Assembly (NCBI GenBank): GCA_903927685.1
Contig: CAIYOB010000383.1
Coordinates: forward strand, 1 to 28,632
DNA: 28,632 nt
Direction: 5' to 3'
Source of the DNA: an uncultured Planctomycetaceae bacterium
Lineage (GTDB): Bacteria; Planctomycetota; Planctomycetia; Pirellulales; Pirellulaceae
Part shown: in pieces, positions 8,203-15,638 of the stretch
How the letters are laid out: every line of letters begins with the position of its first letter
Numbering within the stretch: the stretch's first letter is position 1
Notes under the pieces: generated by a model
Told to the model about the DNA's origin: nothing
Database searches by the model: none
Seen by the model: only the letters and a program-made list of their open reading frames with translations
Program-made: the position numbers and the translations under genes

Positions 8203-9005
8203 GCGACCTCTGGCGAAACGCCTGCTGCCGCCTGGGAGACGTCTTGCTGGGCTGGCTGCTGTGGCTGCCGCGCGACGCGGCCTTGGTGCTGCTTGCGCTC
8301 GTTTCGGTGCTGCTGGCCCTCGGCCTCCGCCGCCTGGTGACGGACGCTGTCCTGTTGCGACGAATCCGGCAGGACGAGCGGCGACTGAAGGAACGGATCC
8401 GCCAGGCGCGGGTCGACCGCGACGCCTCGGCACGAGCCCGTTATCGGCGGACCGCCGGAGCCGTGGCCCTGCTCCGGCTCCGCCAGGAGCTGCGCGCCCT
8501 CGCGGTCGGTTTGATTCCGCTGGCCCTGGTGGTGACGTGGGCCGCCGAGCGGATCCACCTGGTGCCGCCCGCGGCGAACGAGCCCGTCGAGTTCAGCGTC
8601 TGGCTGCCGTCTTCGGCCGTGGGCGAGGTCGCGCATCTGGTGCCCGTGCAGGGACTGCAGAGCCAGAGCGGCTGGGTTCGGAGCATCGAGTCAGCGCGGC
8701 GCGGGACGGGGCCGCGCGGAACGGCCAAGTGGCTCCTGCAAGCCCCCGCCAGCGACCGCCCCTATCGGTTGACGGTCCGCTTTCGGGGGCAATCCTGGGA
8801 TCATTCGGTGCTGATTGGGCAACGCCGGTATGGTCCCACGCGGCTGCTTCACGGCGCCGACGTCGAGACCGAAATCCGGCTGCGCGAATACCGGCCGTTC
8901 GGCATCGGCGGTGGCGGCGGGCTGTCGTCGTGGCTGCTGGCCTATCTCGCCTTGGCGGCGATCGCCTATCCGCTGCTGAAGCGGCTGGTGGGAGGCGAGT
9001 CGTGA
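8199..9005 (+). CDS. Three-helix membrane protein resembling DUF106/EMC3/TMCO1
   Basis: This 268-residue protein starts at ATG 8199, overlapping the previous stop by 4 bases (ATGA). The predicted layout is TM1 at about 27-43, a long Arg/Glu-rich amphipathic or coiled-coil segment at 44-97, TM2 at 101-116, a soluble beta-like domain of about 125 residues (118-240), a Gly5 stretch and TM3 at 243-261. A helix, a cytoplasmic coiled coil and two more helices is the plan of DUF106/EMC3/TMCO1 proteins of the Oxa1/YidC superfamily, which insert membrane proteins. The large domain between TM2 and TM3 is an addition to that plan. The assignment rests on topology and residue pattern only, so a generic membrane partner of the phosphotransferase remains possible. 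The 178 bases after it hold no recognisable gene. Confidence 0.7.
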   Translation: MSDLWRNACCRLGDVLLGWLLWLPRDAALVLLALVSVLLALGLRRLVTDAVLLRRIRQDERRLKERIRQARVDRDASARARYRRTAGAVALLRLRQELRALAVGLIPLALVVTWAAERIHLVPPAANEPVEFSVWLPSSAVGEVAHLVPVQGLQSQSGWVRSIESARRGTGPRGTAKWLLQAPASDRPYRLTVRFRGQSWDHSVLIGQRRYGPTRLLHGADVETEIRLREYRPFGIGGGGGLSSWLLAYLALAAIAYPLLKRLVGGES

Positions 9006-9183
9006 AGGGGCGGGGGTTCGCGGGGCTCCGTGAAGTTCCCAAACCTGCTTCCGGGGGCATGGGGCAGGTGGGCCAGTCCCCTTGGCAGGAATGCGCGACT
9101 TTCCAGGCACCAAGTCCAAGACTGCAGAATTCGAGCGGCCCAAGGGCTGATGTGCAACGGCCGTGTCACCGCGCGGCAGGCTA

Positions 9184-12100
9184 TTACAGCCAGTCGCCGA
9201 CCAGGTCCAGGTCGTAGCCCAGCGGCGGCGTCTCGCTGGCTTCGTCGGCACCCCCGGCTGCGGCGATCGCCCGGACGCGTTCGAAAGCCACGGCTCGAGC
9301 GAGCAGGTCCAGTTCCGCGTCAGTCGTCAGGGTGGCCGAGTCGCCGACGGCCGCCAGTTGGTCGTCATGCGGTGAATCCTGCAGGACGGCCCGCCCGGCA
9401 TCGCCTCCGCTGGTGGCTTCGACACGCTCGGCGCCCGCCGCTTCCACGGCATAGTTCCAGACGACGGCCGTCCCGCCGGCCGGCAACGGGCTGGCAACTT
9501 CGTCACGCACCGCAGCATAGCTGGGCTGCGTGCGGAGAACTTCGCTGGCGGCCGAGCCCGCATAGGTCACGGTGTCCCGGCCGGCTCCCGCGTCGATCGT
9601 CACGATCTTTGTGTCGGCGGTCGCAAACGATCTGACGGGGCCGCCGTTGACCGTGACCTGCACGGCGCCGCCGACAGCTTGAACGTCGATCTGATCCGCG
9701 CCGGATGTTCCCCGCACCACGGCCGACGAAACGTCCAGCGGCTCGTAGACCGTCGCCTGCCGGGGCGTGGCCGAGCCGAATACCATCCGCTTGTTGACGC
9801 ACGCCGCCCGCAAGCCCAACTCGCCAAAATTGTAGTCAATGCCGTGCTCGTCGGCGCCGATCGCGATCCCCGTAATCCGGTCCGCACCGGCGGTGCCCCG
9901 CGCTTCCCGGCCAGGCAGGACGATCCCCACGGACTCGCTGCCGTCCAGGAAGCAGGCCGGCTGGGTCGTCTGGATCAGGTCGTACGTCCCCGGCTCCAGG
10001 TCCTCGAAGTGATACCAGCCGTCGGGGCCGGTCAGATCGGCCTGGACCAGCTGTCCAGCCCGCCATAGGGCGATTTCCACCTGGGGAAGCCCGAGTTCGA
10101 TTGGCGCTCCGGCGGCATCGACGTCGCGGCGGCCGTCCGCGTCGACGTCGGCGTACACGAAGCCGGACAGGCTGCCCCGGATCCGGCGATTGCCAAAATC
10201 GTTGCCGTCGTCGAACTGGCCGGACACGAGCGTGACGGTGTAGGTGCCCGCGGGAGGCGCGGTCTGGACCCAACCGGTCGGCAATTCCTCGTGCAGCGAG
10301 TAAACACCCGGCGGGACCGCGAACGAGTAGCGTCCTTGAGCATTCGTCTGAGCCACTCGGGTGACGGCATTTCCCAGGCCATCGATGCCGTTCAAACGAA
10401 TCGTCCAATCGGGCAGCAGCGATTCGTCGGTGTCCTTGATGCCATTGCCGTTCTCGTCGTTGAATTTGACGCCGCCCACGGATCCGTCGCGGAAGTTACC
10501 GAAATCACGGTTCTCGGTGACGCCGCACGAGGCCAGCGTCAGTTGATAGCCCCGGGTCCCGTTGGGCGCCGTGACGATGCCCGCGCCGGGCAGCGGGGAC
10601 GACTGCGTCCAGGTCGCATCCAGTAACGCCTCATAGACCGTGTACGTCCCGGGGGGCACGGAAAACGTATAGCTTCCGTCGGCGTCGGTTGTGGCCGTTC
10701 GCTGGACCGAGTTTCCCAAGCCATCGGAGCCGGTCAGCTGGATGGTCCATCCGCTCAACCCGGGTTCCCCAGTGTCCTTGACTCCGTTGCCGTTTCGATC
10801 GTCGAACTTGACGCCCTTCGCCGTCGAATCGCAGTAGTTGCCGAAATCGTTGCCCGCGTCCGTTTCGCCGGACGTCAGGGTTATCTGATAGCCCCGCGTG
10901 CCGTTGGGCGCCGTGACGATCCCGGTGCCCGGCTGCGGAGCCGACTGGTGCCAATGGTCGCCGATCAACGCTTCGTACACGATGTAGGTCCCCGGCGGAA
11001 CCCGGAACGAATAGGCTCCGTCGCTGTCCGTCGTCGTCTGCCGATCGACCGCGTTGCCGAGCCCGTCTGTACCCGTCAGCCGGATGGCCCACCCCAATCG
11101 GCCCGGTTCGCCGGCGTCCCGGACGCCATTGCCGTTGGTGTCTTCGTACTTGACGCCGCTCTTGGTTGCCTCAGGGGAATTGCCGAAGTCCAGGTCATCC
11201 AGCCCGCTGTTGGGATCGCAGGGCTGAATCGTGACCGCGTAGCCGTAATCGCCCAAGCGGATCGAGCCCGTATCGAGTCCCGGGGCGAGGACGGCGTGCT
11301 GCGACTCGCGCGGGTAGCTTTGGGTCCAGTCGTCGTTCCGCACTTCAACCACAATGTACGCTTGCGGTGTGCCCGCGGGGCATGCGCCTCCCGGAGCCGG
11401 CGCGGCGGTGTCCAGGGCCAATTGGTACCGACCGTCGGCGCCGGTCGTCACGAAGCCGTCCGGCGAACCGTCCTGCGGGACCGCACCGGCGAGGAATTCA
11501 GACTGCTGCAGGACGCCATCGCCGTTCTGGTCCAGGTACGCGGCGATTCGCCACCCTTCGATACCCGCGTCGCCGGCGTCCGGTTGGCCGTTGTAGTCTC
11601 GATCCTCGAATTTCCGGCCCGCGACAACCGCTTGCACGCGCAGATAACGAGTCACCGTGAGCGGATCGTTCTGGTTGGCGTCCGCAATGCCGTCCAGACG
11701 CGCGCCGTCGGCAAAGGACATCGATCCGGCGAGCGTCATCTGGAACGGCACGGTCAGCCCGGCCCCCACGGCCTCGAAATGGATCAGGCTGAACTCGCTG
11801 GCGGCAGGAGCGAGCGGATCGGGCGGGAGCTTGCCGATCGCCTGACCCAGGCCGGCGGCCGGCAGGCTCGCGCCGCGCAGGCCGAGAATCTCCTGGCTAT
11901 GCGGGTCGGCCGCGTCGTCGACGTTGAATTCGCTTACGGACCGCTGCAAGGGGAAACTGGCGGTGACCACCGCGTTGGGCACAGTCGGAGGCGGAACAGG
12001 GATCGTGGCGGGACTTGTCGGAGGCGTTGCGCTGCCGCTGGGATACCGCAGGATGTCATCCCGCCATTGCAGGTCCAAGGGCAATGCGATCACGCCGGCG

Positions 12101-12348
12101 GGCGTCCCCAAAGTCCGTTGATCCTCCGTGGTCACGCTCAGGAAGAGCGTCTCGCCAACTCGAGCCGAGCTGAGCGGGGCCCCGCGAGTACCGCTGTTGT
12201 CGGCATATAACTGGACGTCTAGATCCAAAGTTGCGAGCAGGCGCCGACTCTCTAACGGTTCAAACGCCGCTCGGCGCAGGACGCAGACGGGGCGCACTCG
12301 ATCCGCGCGACGCCGCCAGCGGGACAACGAGCTACGAAGCCAACGCAT
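9184..12348 (-). CDS. Large secreted SdrD B-like repeat protein
   Basis: This 1054-residue protein carries the planctomycete-type N-terminus of giant extracellular proteins: a basic Arg-rich start, then FEPLESRRLLA near residue 32-42. Residues about 50-235 resemble a cohesin- or adhesion-like beta domain. SdrD B-like (Cna_B-type) domains follow from about residue 244, with three closely similar units at 398, 512 and 626 and another near 729. Each opens with a Ca-binding-like DxNGNGxxDxGE loop and contains the PPGTY and DFGN signatures. The C-terminal 200 residues hold Asp/Gly-rich stretches (GTSGADQIDV, DAGAGRDTV) resembling RTX or haemolysin-type turns. It is probably a surface or matrix protein. 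The ATG at 12348 is preceded 9 bases upstream by GGAGGG; an upstream in-frame start is unlikely. No sorting signal or dockerin is visible. It follows the SDR gene by 111 bases. Confidence 0.85.
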   Translation of the reverse strand: MRWLRSSLSRWRRRADRVRPVCVLRRAAFEPLESRRLLATLDLDVQLYADNSGTRGAPLSSARVGETLFLSVTTEDQRTLGTPAGVIALPLDLQWRDDILRYPSGSATPPTSPATIPVPPPTVPNAVVTASFPLQRSVSEFNVDDAADPHSQEILGLRGASLPAAGLGQAIGKLPPDPLAPAASEFSLIHFEAVGAGLTVPFQMTLAGSMSFADGARLDGIADANQNDPLTVTRYLRVQAVVAGRKFEDRDYNGQPDAGDAGIEGWRIAAYLDQNGDGVLQQSEFLAGAVPQDGSPDGFVTTGADGRYQLALDTAAPAPGGACPAGTPQAYIVVEVRNDDWTQSYPRESQHAVLAPGLDTGSIRLGDYGYAVTIQPCDPNSGLDDLDFGNSPEATKSGVKYEDTNGNGVRDAGEPGRLGWAIRLTGTDGLGNAVDRQTTTDSDGAYSFRVPPGTYIVYEALIGDHWHQSAPQPGTGIVTAPNGTRGYQITLTSGETDAGNDFGNYCDSTAKGVKFDDRNGNGVKDTGEPGLSGWTIQLTGSDGLGNSVQRTATTDADGSYTFSVPPGTYTVYEALLDATWTQSSPLPGAGIVTAPNGTRGYQLTLASCGVTENRDFGNFRDGSVGGVKFNDENGNGIKDTDESLLPDWTIRLNGIDGLGNAVTRVAQTNAQGRYSFAVPPGVYSLHEELPTGWVQTAPPAGTYTVTLVSGQFDDGNDFGNRRIRGSLSGFVYADVDADGRRDVDAAGAPIELGLPQVEIALWRAGQLVQADLTGPDGWYHFEDLEPGTYDLIQTTQPACFLDGSESVGIVLPGREARGTAGADRITGIAIGADEHGIDYNFGELGLRAACVNKRMVFGSATPRQATVYEPLDVSSAVVRGTSGADQIDVQAVGGAVQVTVNGGPVRSFATADTKIVTIDAGAGRDTVTYAGSAASEVLRTQPSYAAVRDEVASPLPAGGTAVVWNYAVEAAGAERVEATSGGDAGRAVLQDSPHDDQLAAVGDSATLTTDAELDLLARAVAFERVRAIAAAGGADEASETPPLGYDLDLVGDWL
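10180..11160 (-). repeat. Tandem SdrD B-like coding repeats with exact 342-base period
   Basis: Equivalent points at 11149, 10807 and 10465 (the GVK codons opening each unit) are exactly 342 bases, or 114 codons, apart. A 35-base segment at 10886-10920 matches 10544-10578 at 33 positions, far above the divergence of neighbouring parts. The third unit lacks the inserted segment (APNGTRGYQ in the first two) and is shorter. This suggests recent duplication or gene conversion of the first two units. Confidence 0.8.
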
Positions 12349-12357
12349 GGATGCAGA

Positions 12358-12363
12358 CCCTCC
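12358..12363 (-). promoter_or_regulatory. Ribosome binding site of the SdrD-like gene
   Basis: GGAGGG on the minus strand (12363-12358) lies 9 bases before the ATG at 12348. It decides the start against the longer open frame that begins upstream at 12453. The rest of the 111-base gap up to 12459 includes a T6 run just after the SDR stop, but I see no convincing stem before it. Confidence 0.65.
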
Positions 12364-12459
12364 GGAAACACGAACCAGCGCCGCATTCCGTGGGCCCCTG
12401 GCAACGTCCTGTCCCCCTCCAGGGTAATCAGGGAGAGTCGCGCATGCCAACAAAAAACA

Positions 12460-13446
12460 CTAGCCAGACCGGGACGCCGTGTACGCGATCACCGCCTGGA
12501 TGACGGCCTCCAGGTCGTAGCGGTTGCGGTGGGTGATGGTCCGGTGCAGGCGAGTCAGGACCGGGACGCGACGGCGGACGTCTTCGAAATCCTCGTCGTA
12601 TGCGTCAGCGTAGCTTTGGAACTGGAGCGGTGCCTGGGAATTGGCCAGCCGAACCACGTCCCGAGCCAAGTCCAGGATCGAGACGGGCTGGTCGCTGCCG
12701 ATATTGAACACCCGGCCCAGGGCGGCCGGAGTGTCCATCAGTTCCAGCACGCTGGCCAACACGTCGCTCACGTGGGCAAAGCAGCGGACCTGGCGGCCGT
12801 CGTCGTGCACGACCAGCGGCCGGCCCGCCAGGGCCGCCTCGACGAACCGCGGCAGCACCATGCCGTACGCGCCGCTCTGGCGCGGCCCGACCACGTTGAA
12901 GAATCGGCCGATGACGACCGGCAGCTGGTACTCCCGCCAGCAGGCCAAGGCCAGGAACTCGTCGATCGCCTTGGACGCGCCGTACGACCAGCGGGCCTTG
13001 GTCGTGGCTCCGAAGACCAGGTCCTCGTCCTCCGTCCAAGCGGGCTTGGGATTCTTGCCGTACACCTCGCTGGTGCTGGCCAGGAAGCACTTGACGCGCT
13101 CGCCGCGTCCCCAGCGCTGCACCAAGGCGTCCAGCACCAACTCGGTGGGATGGATATTGCGCTCGATCGTCTCCATCGGCTGGCGGGCGATCAAGGCGAC
13201 GCCCACGGCGGCCGCCAGGTGATAGACCTCGTCAACGTGGGCGGTCACGCGGGCCACCAGGTCTGAATCGCCGATGTCACCGCGGATGTACTCCAACTGC
13301 GGATGCTGGTGCACGGCGGCCAGGTTTTCGTATCGGCCCGTGGATTCATCGTCCACCACGGTCACCCGATCGCCTCGGGCCAACAGGGTCTCGGTCAGAT
13401 GCGAGCCAATGAACCCCGCGCCGCCGGTTACCAGGATGGATTTCAC
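12460..13446 (-). CDS. NAD-dependent epimerase/dehydratase (extended SDR)
   Basis: This 328-residue extended short-chain dehydrogenase binds NAD through TGGAGFIG (residues 7-14). It has the STSEVYG strand followed by the catalytic YxxxK (Y155-G-A-S-K159), the GRFFNVVGPRQ substrate-loop pattern and FNIGSDQPVSI. This fits UDP-glucose 4-epimerase, UDP-glucuronate decarboxylase or dTDP-glucose 4,6-dehydratase relatives, and the choice cannot be made by eye. The role is nucleotide-sugar conversion in the cytoplasm, feeding cell-surface polysaccharide. The start is GTG at 13446, 3 bases after the hemA stop with GGGA upstream, so translation is probably coupled to hemA. The usual family length is 310-350. 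No heme function is implied; the neighbour relation may only reflect shared transcription. Confidence 0.9.
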   Translation of the reverse strand: MKSILVTGGAGFIGSHLTETLLARGDRVTVVDDESTGRYENLAAVHQHPQLEYIRGDIGDSDLVARVTAHVDEVYHLAAAVGVALIARQPMETIERNIHPTELVLDALVQRWGRGERVKCFLASTSEVYGKNPKPAWTEDEDLVFGATTKARWSYGASKAIDEFLALACWREYQLPVVIGRFFNVVGPRQSGAYGMVLPRFVEAALAGRPLVVHDDGRQVRCFAHVSDVLASVLELMDTPAALGRVFNIGSDQPVSILDLARDVVRLANSQAPLQFQSYADAYDEDFEDVRRRVPVLTRLHRTITHRNRYDLEAVIQAVIAYTASRSG

Positions 13447-13449
13447 GCA

Positions 13450-14724
13450 CTAATCCCTTAATTGAAACAGCCTTTTCAACGCTTCGATCAAGCCGTGCGG
13501 CGGGCCGCTCTCGGCTTCGTCCCGCAACGACTCCAGCGGCGGGTGCAGCAGCTTGTTCACCAACCGGTCGAACGAGCGGGTGATCTCGTTGCGGCTGCGT
13601 TCGTCCACATCGCCCAGCTTGTTTAACAACCGCCGCAACTCGTCGTTCTTGACTTCGTCCGCCTGGGCTTTCAGCCGCTGGATGGTCGGCCCGGTCGCCC
13701 GATGGTGCAACTCGGTCATGAACCGAGCCGTTTCCTCGTCGACGATGCGTTCCGCCTTGGGCCACTCTTTCTCGCGTTCCCGCCGATTGGTCTCGCACGC
13801 CGCTTTCAGATCGTCGATGGAATACAGGTAGACGCCCAGAAAGTCCCCCACCGCCGACTCGATGTCCCGCGGCACGGCCAAGTCCAGCATGAACAGGGGC
13901 CGCTGGTGGCGGGCCTGGTGGATCGGGCGAAAGGCGGCCCCGGTCAGGATCGGCTCGGCGGCGCCGGTCGTCGAGATCACCAGATCCGCCTCGGTCAAGG
14001 CGGCGTGCAAGTCGTCCCACGGCCGGGCTTGGGCTTGGATTCGTTCCGCCAATCCCTGGGCCCGCTCCAGGTGCCGGTTCACCACGGTGATGTCCCGGAC
14101 ACCTTCGTCGATCAGGTAGCGAACCGTCTCCTCGCCCATCTCGCCGGCGCCGATCACCAGGACGCGTTTGTCTTCGAATCGCTCGAAGATCTGCTTGGCG
14201 AAATCCGCCACGGCGACGCTCGGAATGCTGACTCGCCGTTGGTTGATCGCCGTCTCGTGCGCGACGCGCTTGGCGACGCGCATCGCGGCCTGAAACGCGG
14301 CGTTGGTCAGCGGCCCGGCGTTGTTCGTCGTGCGGGCCAACTCGTACGCCTGCTTGACTTGCGCCAGAATCTGGGCCTCGCCCACCACCATGCTGTCCAG
14401 GGCCGAAGCCACCATGAACAAGTGCCGGACGGCGTCCTCGCCGGTCCGCTCGAACAGCACGTCAAAAATGTCCGCCGACTCCAGTTGGTGGAAACCCGCC
14501 AAGAACTCGACCAATTGGTGATGCGTCGGACACTGCGCCGGATCCTCGGCGGCCGCATACACCTCGACCCGATTGCACGTGGACACCAGCACCGACTCGG
14601 CGGCCGGAAACCGCTCACGCAGATGCGCCAACGCGGTCGGCGCCTGGTCGCCGGAAAACGCCAGTCGCTCCCGCACTTCGACCGAGGCCGTATGATGGCT
14701 GCAGCCGACCAATTGGAACTTCAT
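13450..14724 (-). CDS. hemA: Glutamyl-tRNA reductase
   Basis: HemA reduces glutamyl-tRNA(Glu) with NADPH to glutamate-1-semialdehyde, the first committed step of C5-route tetrapyrrole synthesis. The 424-residue protein has the catalytic STCNRVE motif with nucleophile C50, the signature GEAQILAQVK, the NADPH-binding GAGEMG and the VVNRHLERA segment. It ends in the helical dimerisation domain (RLLNKLGDV to FDRLVNKLLHPP). Length and order match the family. The ATG at 14724 overlaps the stop of the upstream HemX/CcsA-like gene by 4 bases. The open frame continues far upstream, but that part is a shadow of the upstream gene. The SDR gene follows after 3 bases. HemA with a HemX-type neighbour is a known arrangement in several phyla. 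No other heme gene (hemC, hemL, hemB) lies in this window. Confidence 0.97.
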   Translation of the reverse strand: MKFQLVGCSHHTASVEVRERLAFSGDQAPTALAHLRERFPAAESVLVSTCNRVEVYAAAEDPAQCPTHHQLVEFLAGFHQLESADIFDVLFERTGEDAVRHLFMVASALDSMVVGEAQILAQVKQAYELARTTNNAGPLTNAAFQAAMRVAKRVAHETAINQRRVSIPSVAVADFAKQIFERFEDKRVLVIGAGEMGEETVRYLIDEGVRDITVVNRHLERAQGLAERIQAQARPWDDLHAALTEADLVISTTGAAEPILTGAAFRPIHQARHQRPLFMLDLAVPRDIESAVGDFLGVYLYSIDDLKAACETNRREREKEWPKAERIVDEETARFMTELHHRATGPTIQRLKAQADEVKNDELRRLLNKLGDVDERSRNEITRSFDRLVNKLLHPPLESLRDEAESGPPHGLIEALKRLFQLRD

Positions 14725-15629
14725 GGAGTCTCCCCGCGCGGCAAGTGGTCGGCGAGGCCCGCAGCAGGCGGAGTTGGCACCGCGGCGGAAGGACTGGCGT
14801 GCCGCGAAGGACCGAGCAGCACCATCCCCAGCACCAGCACCAGGAACACGAAACTGGCGAAGGTCAGGTAAGCCACTTTGCGGCCCTGCACCGCGGGCTT
14901 GTACAACGATTCGAATACCAGCACCACACTCAGCCATACGAACAAGATGCCCGACGTCCAGACGACGGGATCGGTCCAAGGCAGGGCGGCCTGACGTTGC
15001 AGCAAGTTCAAGACCACGCCGGCCAGCAGACCGGCGGCCAGCAGCCCCGACGAGAACAGCAGCGATCGCTGCGTGGCCTGCTGCAGCCATTCCAGGCTGG
15101 GCAGTTTCAGCCCGCCCTGCGGCGGCAACTTCCGTTTCAATCGCGACGATTGCACCAGGTACATGCTGCCGCTGACAAACCCCAGCATCACAACGATCGA
15201 GCCCACCATCAACGCCATCCCGTGCACCATGCCCCAGACGTACAGGGCCTGATCCCGCGGGAACGGCTCCGCGTGCCGGAACAACGAGGCGATCGCGATC
15301 AGCACCAACACCAGCGGCAGCATGAACACCCCATACGCCGCTTGGGGCCGACGAAGCGAACTCGTCAAGTACACGACGGCCACGCCCCAGGCCACTAGCA
15401 GCAGCCAATCAAACCAACCGGACAAAGGCGGTGTTTGATCCGGATTGGGGCTGGTTCGCAGCACGATGTAGATCGTCTGGGCCAGAATCCCGGCACCCGT
15501 GAACCCCAGCGTCCCCAGGATGCGCGCTGGCGAGCGGAGCATCAGACGCAACAGCTCCAGCAGCAAGGCCACCGAATAACTGGCGACAAAACACGACAGA
15601 TGTACGTGGGTCAGCGAGAAGCCGGTCAT
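14721..15629 (-). CDS. HemX/CcsA-type cytochrome c assembly membrane protein
   Basis: This 302-residue protein has about eight hydrophobic helices, matching the cytochrome c assembly (CcsA/HemX) family. Conserved-looking elements are an early His in THVHLSCF, the segment around VHGMALMVGSIVVMLGFVSGSMYLVQ with a central His, and a basic loop SSRLKRKLPP followed by a late pair of helices. The tryptophan-rich WWD heme-handling motif of true CcsA is not evident, so HemX, thought to affect GluTR levels, is a better guess than the synthetase itself. It overlaps hemA by 4 bases and begins 9 bases after the UroD-like gene, so all belong to one operon. The C-terminal 25 residues are Pro/Ala-rich and probably soluble. 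The ATG at 15629 has only a weak ribosome site, consistent with coupling. Confidence 0.85.
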   Translation of the reverse strand: MTGFSLTHVHLSCFVASYSVALLLELLRLMLRSPARILGTLGFTGAGILAQTIYIVLRTSPNPDQTPPLSGWFDWLLLVAWGVAVVYLTSSLRRPQAAYGVFMLPLVLVLIAIASLFRHAEPFPRDQALYVWGMVHGMALMVGSIVVMLGFVSGSMYLVQSSRLKRKLPPQGGLKLPSLEWLQQATQRSLLFSSGLLAAGLLAGVVLNLLQRQAALPWTDPVVWTSGILFVWLSVVLVFESLYKPAVQGRKVAYLTFASFVFLVLVLGMVLLGPSRHASPSAAVPTPPAAGLADHLPRGETP

Positions 15630-15638
15630 GGCGGACTA

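Noticed and set aside
9006..9183. RNA gene or repeat in the convergent gap after the EMC3-like gene
   Set aside because: I looked for cloverleaf or long inverted arms and saw only 4-5 bp stems; nothing supportable.
10948..12210. Plus-strand open frame of 420 codons opposite the SdrD-like gene
   Set aside because: It is antisense to clear SdrD B-like repeats, has no recognisable motif and no ribosome site.
14725..15408. Upstream extension of the hemA frame
   Set aside because: GluTR normally begins at MKFQLVGCSH; the extension is a shadow of the HemX/CcsA-like gene.
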